52,083 nucleotides of DNA from an uncultured Oscillospiraceae bacterium (GTDB taxonomy: Bacteria > Bacillota > Clostridia > Oscillospirales > Oscillospiraceae). Shown here piece by piece: positions 16,668 through 24,600 of this stretch. The DNA lies in NCBI GenBank assembly GCA_934573735.1, contig CAKTMC010000015.1:1-52083 (forward strand), given 5' to 3'. The first letter of the stretch is position 1. Each line of letters begins with the position of its first letter. The translations under genes were made by a program, and so were the position numbers. Under the pieces are notes generated by a model. The model did not search any database, was not told the DNA's origin, and saw only the letters and a program-made list of their open reading frames with translations.

Positions 16668-18026
16668 ATGAATCACGTACAGGACAGAATGACAGAAGGC
16701 TCCATCGCGGGCAAAATAATACGCTTTGCGGTGCCGCTGTTTATCGGCAACCTATTTCAGCAGCTCTATAACACCGCGGACGCGCTCATAGTCGGCAATA
16801 TGCTCGGCAACGACGCGCTTGCCGCCGTCAGCTCAACGGGCACGCTCGTTTTCCTGCTCGTCAGCTTTTTCGCCGGCATCTCGGCGGGCGCGGGCGTTGC
16901 AATATCGCGCTATTACGGTGCGCGGGAGCATGATAAGATGGAGCGCGCGATACACACGAACATTGCCTTTAACCTTGTCGCGGGCGTGCTGCTTACCGTT
17001 GTCGGCGTTCGCTTTACCCCGGCGATACTGCGCTGGATGAGTACGCCGGAGGACGTATTCGATCAGGCGGCGCTGTATGTGCGCATATACTTTGCCGGCA
17101 GCATGGGGCTTGTCATGTATAACTCCTGCCGGGGCATCATGCAGGCGGTGGGCGACAGCAAGCATCCGCTGTACTATCTTATAATCTCGTCCGTGCTCAA
17201 CGTCATACTCGACATCGCCTTTATCGGACTGTTCAAGATGGACGTGGACGGCGCGGCGCTGGCGACGATAGTCGCCCAGTTTATCAGCTTCTTCCTCTGC
17301 GCGGGGCGTCTGCTGCGTACCGACGAGGAGTACCGTGTGTCCATCCGCAAAATCGGCTTTGACTGGCCGATGCTGAAGCTTATTATAAATTACGGTCTGC
17401 CCTCCGGACTTCAAAACTCCGTCATTGCGATTGCAAACGTCGTTGTGCAGGCGAATATAAACGCCTTCGGCACGATGGCGGTCGCGGGCTGCGGCGCGTA
17501 TTCAAAAATCGAGGGCTTTGCCTTCCTGCCCATCACGAGCTTTACCATCGCGCTCACCACCTTTGTCGGGCAAAACCTCGGCGCGGGCGAGTATGCCCGT
17601 ACCCGCAAGGGCGCGCGCTTCGGGCTTTGGAGCGGAATTATTATCGCGGAGCTTATCGCCGTCATTACATATCTCGGCGCGCCGGTGCTGGTCGGCGCCT
17701 TTACGCAGGAGCCTGAGGCCATAGCCTTCGGTGTGGATAAGTGCCATATCTGCGCGCCCTTCTTCTGCCTGCTTGCAGCGTCTCACGGCTTTGCCTCGAT
17801 ACTGCGCGGCGCGGGCAAGTCTGTGATACCGATGGTCGCCATGCTCAGCTTCTGGTGCGTGCTGCGCGTTATATTCCTTCAGGTCGCAGTGCCCATCACG
17901 AACAGCATAAATACCGTCAACTGGGTCTATCCGCTGACTTGGTTTTGCTCCACGGTGTTTCTGCTTATATATTACCTCAAGGCGGACTGGATCCACGCCT
18001 TCGCACGAGAAAAAAACGAGATTTAA
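16668..18026 (+). CDS. MATE-family efflux transporter
   Basis: 452 residues with twelve predicted membrane helices in two similar halves. MATE proteins expel cationic compounds in exchange for Na+ or H+. The N-terminus (MTEGSIAGKIIRFAVPLFIGN, with LFQQLYNTADALIVGN after it) and the middle VGQNLGAGEYARTRKGARFG are typical of the NorM/DinF-like branch of Clostridia. GAGGTAGGC supplies the ribosome site. It ends 13 bases before the PfkB kinase gene. The transported compound cannot be read from the sequence. Confidence 0.9.
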   Translation: MNHVQDRMTEGSIAGKIIRFAVPLFIGNLFQQLYNTADALIVGNMLGNDALAAVSSTGTLVFLLVSFFAGISAGAGVAISRYYGAREHDKMERAIHTNIAFNLVAGVLLTVVGVRFTPAILRWMSTPEDVFDQAALYVRIYFAGSMGLVMYNSCRGIMQAVGDSKHPLYYLIISSVLNVILDIAFIGLFKMDVDGAALATIVAQFISFFLCAGRLLRTDEEYRVSIRKIGFDWPMLKLIINYGLPSGLQNSVIAIANVVVQANINAFGTMAVAGCGAYSKIEGFAFLPITSFTIALTTFVGQNLGAGEYARTRKGARFGLWSGIIIAELIAVITYLGAPVLVGAFTQEPEAIAFGVDKCHICAPFFCLLAASHGFASILRGAGKSVIPMVAMLSFWCVLRVIFLQVAVPITNSINTVNWVYPLTWFCSTVFLLIYYLKADWIHAFAREKNEI

Positions 18027-18039
18027 GGGAGAGCTTGCT

Positions 18040-18972
18040 ATGTCAATGGTGGTTATCGGGACGGTTTTTGTGGATATAAAGGGCTTCCCGGATGATTTAT
18101 ATATCCCCGAGGGGCGCAATGCCGGGCGCGTGGAGATAGTTCACGGCGGCGTCGGACGCAACGTTGCGGAGGATATAGCAAACGTTGAGCTCAGACCGCG
18201 CTTTGTCGGCATGGTGGACGATACCGCCGAGGGTGCGGAGGTGCTGAGAAAGCTGAAAAATCACAAGGTAGATACCGAGTATGTCGCCGTGACGCAGGAC
18301 GGCATGGGTATGTGGCTTGCGGTTTTCAATAACAGCGGCGACATTGCAGGCTCCATATCCAAGCGCCCGACCTCCGATGCGATGCTGCGCATGATAGAGG
18401 AAAAGGGCGACGAGATTTTTGCCGATGCCGACAGCATAGTTTTGGAGATCGACCTCGACAAGGAGCTTATAAAGAGTGTATTCAGGTACGCCGAGAAGTA
18501 TAATAAAAAGGTCTATGCCGTGGTCGCAAATATGTCCATAGCCTCACAGCGGCGCGACTTTTTGCAGTCGATAGACTGCTTTGTCTGCAACGAGCAGGAG
18601 GCGGGAATTCTCTTTGTCTGCGATTTCAGCGGTCTTACGCCGGAGGAGCTTTGCGAGGAGCTGTCGCGCCGCGTTGTCAGTGCGCGTATTCCCTCCATGG
18701 TCGTCACGATGGGCAGCCGCGGCGCGGTGTATGCCGACATGAACGGCGACAAGGGCGTATATCCGGCGCGCAAGGTCAAGGTGCGCGATACGACCGGCGC
18801 GGGCGACGCCTTCTGCGCGGGCGTTGCGATTGGGCTCACCTACGGCAAGACGATGCGCGAGGCCGTGGAGATAGGTACAAGGCTTGCCTCCTCGGTTATC
18901 ACGGTATCCGAAAATGTCTGCCCGCGCTTTCTGCCGCAGGAGCTCGGACTCGATGTTAAAATATATGATTAA
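18040..18972 (+). CDS. PfkB-family carbohydrate/nucleoside kinase
   Basis: 310 residues, usual family length. The PfkB fold phosphorylates a sugar or nucleoside hydroxyl with ATP. Seen: the N-terminal GTVFVDIKGFP and HGGVGRNVAEDIA substrate block, and the C-terminal DTTGAGDAFCAGVAIG block holding the anion hole and catalytic Asp. The sugar specificity is not clear; the nearby BMP importer invites a nucleoside guess, but the genes are on opposite strands. It follows the MATE gene by 13 bases and ends in a good terminator. Confidence 0.88.
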   Translation: MSMVVIGTVFVDIKGFPDDLYIPEGRNAGRVEIVHGGVGRNVAEDIANVELRPRFVGMVDDTAEGAEVLRKLKNHKVDTEYVAVTQDGMGMWLAVFNNSGDIAGSISKRPTSDAMLRMIEEKGDEIFADADSIVLEIDLDKELIKSVFRYAEKYNKKVYAVVANMSIASQRRDFLQSIDCFVCNEQEAGILFVCDFSGLTPEELCEELSRRVVSARIPSMVVTMGSRGAVYADMNGDKGVYPARKVKVRDTTGAGDAFCAGVAIGLTYGKTMREAVEIGTRLASSVITVSENVCPRFLPQELGLDVKIYD

Positions 18973-18976
18973 ATAG

Positions 18977-19006
18977 AAATACCTCGGAGACTGCTCCGAG
19001 GTATTT
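18977..19006 (+). terminator. Intrinsic terminator after the PfkB gene
   Basis: A 13-bp perfect stem (AAATACCTCGGAG with 18994-19006) and ACTG loop; the 3' arm ends in a short T-run. It lies at the convergence with the minus-strand operon ending at 19035. Confidence 0.7.
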
Positions 19007-19034
19007 TCAGTATTAAGTATTAAAATCGGGGATT

Positions 19035-19304
19035 TCAGTCAAATCTGACGAAGCCGGTGGTGCTGCCGAGGGGATAGCCGAGGATCCAAGCCGTTTCGCC
19101 GCATTCGGGGCATTTTACGCCCTCCGCGTTCAGCTTCTTTACCCGCGACTCGGCGCGCATGATGTACATATTGCTCTTGTCGAGGTAATTGCACCTGCCG
19201 CAGCAGCAGAGATAATTTGCAAAGCTGTCGAAGATGCCGTTCTCGCGGTCAAGCTTCTCCTGATAGCTCAGCGGTCTCGGAGTGATGTTTTCGTTTTTCT
19301 GCAT
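19035..19304 (-). CDS. Small zinc-ribbon-like protein, last gene of the dehydratase operon
   Basis: 89 residues. Two Cys clusters are visible: CCCGRCNY near residue 34 and CPECGET near residue 69, suggesting one zinc site or a small iron-sulphur site. There is no signal peptide. I place the start at ATG 19304 (an adjacent GTG at 19307 is in frame) because GAGGTGG lies before it. It is ten bases beyond the stop of the 52-residue membrane peptide gene, so it is in the same transcript as the dehydratase-like subunits. Function unknown; an accessory to cluster handling is one possibility. Confidence 0.65.
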   Translation of the reverse strand: MQKNENITPRPLSYQEKLDRENGIFDSFANYLCCCGRCNYLDKSNMYIMRAESRVKKLNAEGVKCPECGETAWILGYPLGSTTGFVRFD

Positions 19305-19313
19305 CACGCCACC

Positions 19314-19472
19314 TCAGATAATATGCTCGCGCTTGACGCTGTCGTAATGCTTATCGAGAAACGGCAGCACGACAGAGCGCATAAGCTTCATGTCCAGATT
19401 GAAATAGTACACCGCAAACAGCGCGGAAACGGCTCCGAGCAGTATGCCGATGAGTTTCAGCAATTTTTTCAT
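19314..19472 (-). CDS. 52-residue single-TM membrane peptide
   Basis: A short frame beginning MKKLLKLIGILLGAVSALFA, with one hydrophobic helix (residues 4-25) and a charged C-terminal tail ending KREHII. AAAGGAG sits six bases before the ATG, as good a ribosome site as any here. It fits between the large dehydratase-family gene (14-base gap) and the zinc-ribbon gene (nine-base gap), which supports it as real. No family recognised. It could tether or regulate the neighbouring soluble complex. Confidence 0.65.
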   Translation of the reverse strand: MKKLLKLIGILLGAVSALFAVYYFNLDMKLMRSVVLPFLDKHYDSVKREHII

Positions 19473-19486
19473 CCTTCGCTCCTTTC

Positions 19487-21097
19487 TTACCAGCCAAGGG
19501 TATCGTCAAAATCAACCAGCGAGGGGTCTACCGGGTCCTCGTGCAGTACGTCGGTCATGTACTGGTTAACGGCGCGGCGAGCCTCGTTTGTCGGCACTAT
19601 GCGGCAGTCCATGAGAGAGTGCGGCATCCAGATGATATGATACTTGTCGCGGCGCTTTGCAAACTCCTCCTCAAGAAGTCCCTGTGCGCCCGCCATGCCC
19701 TTGCAGCCGATATCGTCATACATGATGATGGTGTCGCAGTTGAATTTCTCCGCCGTCTCCCACATCTGCATGAGGTGGCGGTTGCCGCCGACGGTGTGGG
19801 TGCGCATCGGGGTGTGCGAGTACCAGTCGGCAAGATCCTCGAGCATAGTCTCTCTGTCCTCGGTGTCGATGAGGTTATGACCGGTCAGCGAGTCCATATT
19901 TATGACGGCGAGTATGCCCCAGCAGTTATAGAGCCAGCCGACGCCGTGACAGTAATAGGTCGAGCCGCAGCTCCACGCAAGCGCTCTGTGGCGGGTATGC
20001 GGGAAGGGCTTGATGTTCTTCTCGACGCACTCGTACATGAGCTTGAGCGTCTTGGCGGAGGACTTGGCAAAATGCTTTGTGCCGCCCTGCTGATAGAAGT
20101 AAATGCGGTACATGCCTTGGCATATCGCGTTGAGGCAGCCGTTGTCGGTCTTGCAGTAGATGTCCCAGCGCTCCAGCTCCTCGCGGTTGACCTGATTTGT
20201 CGCCTTGCAGTGCTCGATGAAGGCATCCCAGTCAAACTTCCTGCCGAACTGCTTTTCCATGAAGTCGATGGCGCTCTCTATCTCGTGTACGCCGAGCTCC
20301 TTTGTGGTCGGGTCGTCATACATAAGAGGCGTTGTGAGCGGGTGGACGGCCTTCTGACCGTTATTCGACAGGGCGCGGTACATGGCGGAGTTATCCATCA
20401 TGTTAGCGTCGCAGGGGTTATTGGTGGTCATCCAGAAGTTGCCGATGTCGGGGTACTCGCCCTCAACGGCGACGCCGACCTCGGTAAGCGGCAGGGTACA
20501 CATATCGCCCGGTATGCCGCAGCTTACCGCCTGGTCTACATAGTAGCAGCCGAGCTCCTTGCGCATGAGCGGCAGCATGAAGGCGGCGTGCTGCTGGATA
20601 TTTATGGCGTAGCAGCCGGGGAAGCCGAATATCAGGTGCTTCGGCAGCGTGTAGTCAAAGGCTACGGTGATGTCCGACCACTTTGTCTCGCCGAAATGAC
20701 GGTCGGCGCGAAGCTCGTTCCAGAGAGTATCAATAGAGTCGGATATCATGCAGTCGATGGCGGTGAGGTCGGCGCGCAGAGCCATACCGCGGTCGCCCTC
20801 TATCCATTTGTCAATCATCGAGGGCGCAACGAGATATGCGCTCAGCCAGCGATATTTCCAGAAGGCCTTCGCCATACGCACGGGGTCGCGCATGACAAGT
20901 CCGCCCATCTTGACCCATGTGATGAGCCAGCGGCTGAAGGCGTATGCCGTGTCCTTTACGCCGCGCCACTCACGGCGGGCATATATATTTGTCCCCTCGA
21001 TATAGCGCTGACCTATGTAATGGCATTTTTCGTCGCCCTTGAGAAAATGCTCAAGAGTGCCGTATTGCTGCTTTAAGCTGTATTTTCTTTTCCACAT
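19487..21097 (-). CDS. 2-hydroxyacyl-CoA dehydratase-family protein, large subunit
   Basis: 536 residues, of the HgdA/FldB/BcrB-type family that carries a [4Fe-4S] cluster and removes water from 2-hydroxyacyl-CoA by a ketyl-radical route, or in related enzymes reduces aromatic acyl-CoA. Candidate cluster Cys are in FGFPGCYAIN, AVSCGIPGDMC and LAWSCGSTYYCHGVGW, the last followed by LYNCWGIL. The C-terminal third (DTIIMYDDIGCKGMAG) matches the family's conserved end. At 536 residues it is longer than typical 380-430-residue subunits. No HgdC/FldI-type activator ATPase, CoA-transferase or acyl-CoA dehydrogenase is nearby, so the substrate is open. Confidence 0.75.
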   Translation of the reverse strand: MWKRKYSLKQQYGTLEHFLKGDEKCHYIGQRYIEGTNIYARREWRGVKDTAYAFSRWLITWVKMGGLVMRDPVRMAKAFWKYRWLSAYLVAPSMIDKWIEGDRGMALRADLTAIDCMISDSIDTLWNELRADRHFGETKWSDITVAFDYTLPKHLIFGFPGCYAINIQQHAAFMLPLMRKELGCYYVDQAVSCGIPGDMCTLPLTEVGVAVEGEYPDIGNFWMTTNNPCDANMMDNSAMYRALSNNGQKAVHPLTTPLMYDDPTTKELGVHEIESAIDFMEKQFGRKFDWDAFIEHCKATNQVNREELERWDIYCKTDNGCLNAICQGMYRIYFYQQGGTKHFAKSSAKTLKLMYECVEKNIKPFPHTRHRALAWSCGSTYYCHGVGWLYNCWGILAVINMDSLTGHNLIDTEDRETMLEDLADWYSHTPMRTHTVGGNRHLMQMWETAEKFNCDTIIMYDDIGCKGMAGAQGLLEEEFAKRRDKYHIIWMPHSLMDCRIVPTNEARRAVNQYMTDVLHEDPVDPSLVDFDDTLGW

Positions 21098-21107
21098 ATC
21101 TCACACC

Positions 21108-22307
21108 TCACCTTTCCGACTGGATACGCTTGATTTCCAGCGACTCCACGAAGGCCTGGAAGCGGGTGCGGAGCTGACCGGTGGCGGCGTTTGTATAGTC
21201 CTTCTCTATCTGGCACACGGGCAGCGTGCCGGGGAGAGAGAAGCCGTCGCGCATCCACTGGGCGGCCTGTGCGCGCTCGTAGCCCCAGTATTCGCAGAAC
21301 TTCATATTCTCGACGATGACGCCCTCGGCACCGTATTCCTGCGCAATTTTATACAAAAACTGCTTGCGCGCGACGACGTTTTCCGGTCCCATGGCGCGGG
21401 GGCACTGGTTGGTCTGAATATAGTGGTCGGCAATGGCCTGAAGCACATCCTCGCCCGGACGGACGATTATCTCCTCGCGGCCGGGGATGGAGCCGAAGCA
21501 GTAGCGGTCGGCCACGACGTATGCCCCGCAGCTTTCAAGCAGCTTTGTAAAATCGGGGTCGTCTATCTCGCTGCCGGCGACCATGACGCGGGCGCGGAAC
21601 GGGAACTTGGGCTCCGGCTCACGCTGCTTTATCTCCTCAAGCGTCTCGCGCAGATAGGGGAGAATTAAATCCTTGGGACAGGTGAGGCTCACGAGCTGGA
21701 TAACATGGAACTCGTAGCCCGTGACGGGCGGGTTGGGGAGCTTTCGCATATCGCCTATCTCGCTGATAATGCGGCAGACCTCGTTGTGCTGCTCGATGGC
21801 GGCAAGGAGCTTTTCCTCGGAGAAGTCCACTCCGTACACGCGCTCAAGCGGCTCGATAATCTTCTGCTCTATCTGGCGGCGGAAGTAGCCCGCGTGCCAC
21901 TCGGTCTTTTTAAGCGGCATGTCGATAAAGCTGATAAAGAACTTTTCCTTGGGGATGAGCTTGCAGTAGTCGAAATACTGCTCCATTCTGTTCATCGTGG
22001 TGCAGCATTCCTGCCCGAGCAGCGCGTCAATAAAGTTGTAGCCGCCCTCAAAGGCGCGCTCAAGTATGCTCTTGGAGTAGGGACAGGAGCGGTTGGTCAT
22101 GTAGTAGGTCGCAAGATCCGGGTTTGTACAGCGCGGTGCGCGGAGTCTTACGCCGAAGCAGCCCTCCACATCCAGCAGCAGCTCAGGAATGTAGGAGCAG
22201 TTGTATGCCAGCGCGAGGCGTCCGTCGGCAGAGGCTTTCTGTACGAGTGCGTTGTTTGCATCCTGCAAAAGGTCTTCAAAGTAGATAAGATGCTTCAAAT
22301 CTCTCAA
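21108..22307 (-). CDS. 2-hydroxyacyl-CoA dehydratase-family protein, small subunit
   Basis: 399 residues. Conserved Cys in LAYNCSYIPE, RSCPYSKS and GQECCTTMNRMEQYFDYCK fit the cluster-binding region of this family, and the C-terminal VIVENMKFCEYWGYERAQ matches the second half. TTG start at 22307 preceded by GGGGGA. It is the first gene of the operon; the larger paralogue begins ten bases after its stop. The two would form a heterodimer, each with its own cluster, as in HgdAB. Which acyl-CoA is used, and whether the pair is a true dehydratase or a related reductase, cannot be told. Confidence 0.75.
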   Translation of the reverse strand: MRDLKHLIYFEDLLQDANNALVQKASADGRLALAYNCSYIPELLLDVEGCFGVRLRAPRCTNPDLATYYMTNRSCPYSKSILERAFEGGYNFIDALLGQECCTTMNRMEQYFDYCKLIPKEKFFISFIDMPLKKTEWHAGYFRRQIEQKIIEPLERVYGVDFSEEKLLAAIEQHNEVCRIISEIGDMRKLPNPPVTGYEFHVIQLVSLTCPKDLILPYLRETLEEIKQREPEPKFPFRARVMVAGSEIDDPDFTKLLESCGAYVVADRYCFGSIPGREEIIVRPGEDVLQAIADHYIQTNQCPRAMGPENVVARKQFLYKIAQEYGAEGVIVENMKFCEYWGYERAQAAQWMRDGFSLPGTLPVCQIEKDYTNAATGQLRTRFQAFVESLEIKRIQSER

Positions 22308-22352
22308 TCAGTATCCCCCCATATATAAAATTGGTGTATAAAACCGCATCTA

Positions 22353-22380
22353 ATTATGACAGCTTTGGCGAAATAGTCAA
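22353..22380 (-). promoter_or_regulatory. Promoter of the dehydratase-family operon
   Basis: Minus strand TTGACT (22380-22375), 16 bases, CATAAT (22358-22353), about 45 bases before the TTG start. Confidence 0.5.
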
Positions 22381-22503
22381 TACCACCGCGGCGAAAAGCT
22401 TCAAACATTATTGCTTATGCTGAAAAAATCCGGCAGAAATTGTGCAAAATTTACAAATCGGCCCGAAAGCGAAAATAATAAAGTTGTTTACATAATTTTT
22501 GTG

Positions 22504-22532
22504 TAGCATTTATAAAAGTCTTGTGGTATAAT
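22504..22532 (+). promoter_or_regulatory. Extended -10 promoter of the aminopeptidase gene
   Basis: TGG directly precedes a perfect TATAAT (22527-22532), an extended -10. The -35 region (TAGCAT at 17 bases) is weak. Confidence 0.6.
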
Positions 22533-22596
22533 GTATGAGCTAAAATTATAAGTAATATAAAGAAGATACATCATTTTTTGACTCCCGGAGGGTGAC

Positions 22597-23826
22597 ATGG
22601 ATAAAAATATACTCAAGGAATATGCAAGACTCATCGCTGTTTCCGGCGTAAACGTTCAGCCCGGGCAGGAGGTCGTTGTCCGCACGGAGCCTGAGTCTCT
22701 GGACTTTTTGGAGACGCTGACGGAGGAGCTTTATCTCGCCGGCGCGGGCAAGGTGCGCGTCGAGTGGCGCTATGCTCCGCTCACCTGCCTTGACATAAAG
22801 TATCAGGACGCGGAGACTCTGGGCAGCGTCCCCAAATGGGAGGAGGAGAAGCTCCGCCACAACAGCGAGACTCTCCCCGCCATGATATATCTCGACTCCG
22901 ACGACCCCGACGGCATGAACGGTATTGATCAGGAGAAGTGGGCGCTTGCTCAGCAGGCAAGATATAAGATATCCAAGCCCTACAGCGACGCGATGGAGAA
23001 TAAGTATCAGTGGTGCGTCGTATCTGTGCCGGGCGTCAAGTGGGCGCGCAAGGTCTTCCCCGGTCTCAGTGACGAGGAGGCGGTCGAAAGGCTCTGGCAG
23101 GCGATACTTGAATGCTCCCGTGCCACCGATAAGCCTATAGAGGCATGGAACGCGCACGACGAAAATCTTCTGCGCCGCTGCAATTGGCTCAACAGCCTTG
23201 AGCTGCGCCGGCTGAATTACAGGAGTGAATCCACGGGGACGGACTTCACCGTCGGTCTGCTGCCGGAGTGCCAGTTCATGGGCGGCGCGGACAAGCTCCC
23301 CGGCTCCGAGGTCTGGTTCAACGCCAATATCCCCACCGAGGAGGTCTTTACGACTCCGCGCGCCGGGGACGCGGAGGGCATAGTCTATGCGACAAAGCCC
23401 CTGAGCTACCGCGGCGTGCTCATCGAGAATTTCTCCGTGCGCTTTGAAAACGGCCGTGCGGTCGAGGTTCACGCGGAGAAAAACGAGGAAGCGCTCAGGC
23501 TCATGATAGCCATGGACGAGGGCGCCTGCAAGCTCGGCGAATGTGCGCTCGTGCCCTACGACAGCCCGATAAACCGCAGCGGCATACTCTTTTACAATAC
23601 GCTCTTTGACGAGAACGCAAGCTGCCATCTCGCGCTGGGCATGGGCTACTCCAGCTGCCTCAAGGATTTTGAGAAGTACACGCCCGAGGAGGCGCGCGAG
23701 CTTGGCGTAAACGACTCCATGATACATGAGGACTTTATGATAGGCAGTCCAGACCTCTGCATCACCGGCATTACCGCCGACGGGCGCGAGGTGCCGATAT
23801 TCGTAAACGGCGACTGGGCGGAGTAA
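22597..23826 (+). CDS. M29-family metallo-aminopeptidase
   Basis: 409 residues, usual length for the PepS/AmpS/AmpT group, cytoplasmic dinuclear-metal aminopeptidases. Family blocks are present in order: VQPGQEVVVRT near the start, GTDFTVGL, NIPTEEVFTTP (metal-ligand Glu), GACKLGECALVPYDSPI, ILFYNTLFDENASCHLALG (Asp/His ligands) and HEDFMIGSPDLCITG at the C-terminus. Start chosen by CCGGAGGGTGAC before ATG. The next gene follows after 66 bases on the same strand. Confidence 0.92.
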   Translation: MDKNILKEYARLIAVSGVNVQPGQEVVVRTEPESLDFLETLTEELYLAGAGKVRVEWRYAPLTCLDIKYQDAETLGSVPKWEEEKLRHNSETLPAMIYLDSDDPDGMNGIDQEKWALAQQARYKISKPYSDAMENKYQWCVVSVPGVKWARKVFPGLSDEEAVERLWQAILECSRATDKPIEAWNAHDENLLRRCNWLNSLELRRLNYRSESTGTDFTVGLLPECQFMGGADKLPGSEVWFNANIPTEEVFTTPRAGDAEGIVYATKPLSYRGVLIENFSVRFENGRAVEVHAEKNEEALRLMIAMDEGACKLGECALVPYDSPINRSGILFYNTLFDENASCHLALGMGYSSCLKDFEKYTPEEARELGVNDSMIHEDFMIGSPDLCITGITADGREVPIFVNGDWAE

Positions 23827-23892
23827 GCCCGGCGGGATAAAATCGCTGCAATTCAGCTTAGCCTGTACTGTGCGGAAAGGCGGAGGACAGCC

Positions 23893-24600
23893 ATGGAAAA
23901 AGATAAAAAGGTCGAAAAAACAAGCTTTTATGTCGAGCGAAAGAGCCTGCTCGTGCAGCTTTCCGTGATATGTATGCTGCTTTCGGCGGCCTTCCGTGCG
24001 GTCGGCTGCTTCGGACTCTGGGGCGACAGGAGCTTTATGGCGACGCAGATAGTCCTGCCGCTTGTGTGCAACCTGCTGTTTGTGCTTTTGGTGCTGACGC
24101 TGGGCAAGCGCGCACTGTGGGCGACGGCGCTGCCCGTTTTGCTCGGCGCGGTGTTCTTTATCGTCAAGTCCTTCGGCTTTGCGAGCATTATTCATACGGT
24201 GCTCTGCGTCTTTCTCTATCTCGTCGTCGCCGTGGTATATACGGGCACGGTATTCGGCGCGGTGAGGACAAGGTGGCCGCTCGTGCCGCTTTTCGCCCTG
24301 CCGCTTGTGTATAATATTTTCGTTGAGGACATTCCCGCACTCTACAGGGAGACTCAGCCGAGCTTTAACGCGGGTATGCAGGAGATGTCGGTGCTCTTTA
24401 TTCTGCTGTCGCTGCTGCTTCTGAGCCTTGCGATGAAGAAAAAGAAGCTCGCTTCCGATGAGACGGAGACGGAGCTTCCTAAGATGAAGGCGCCGAAGGT
24501 CATTGCGCCGGAGAAGGCGGAGAGCGAGGGCGAAAAGCCGCAGGAGGAGCCTGCACCCGCAGCCGAGGCTGCATCTACAGAGCTATCGGGGGATAAGTAA
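23893..24600 (+). CDS. Polytopic membrane protein with acidic Pro/Ala tail
   Basis: 235 residues. About six hydrophobic helices span residues 17-180, followed by a basic KKKK boundary and a 50-residue tail rich in Glu, Pro and Ala (EKAESEGEKPQEEPAPAAEA). No family recognised. Its TAA shares one base with the ATG of the LRR membrane protein, so the two are translationally coupled and probably work together. The tail would lie in the cytoplasm and could be a docking segment. Confidence 0.7.
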   Translation: MEKDKKVEKTSFYVERKSLLVQLSVICMLLSAAFRAVGCFGLWGDRSFMATQIVLPLVCNLLFVLLVLTLGKRALWATALPVLLGAVFFIVKSFGFASIIHTVLCVFLYLVVAVVYTGTVFGAVRTRWPLVPLFALPLVYNIFVEDIPALYRETQPSFNAGMQEMSVLFILLSLLLLSLAMKKKKLASDETETELPKMKAPKVIAPEKAESEGEKPQEEPAPAAEAASTELSGDK

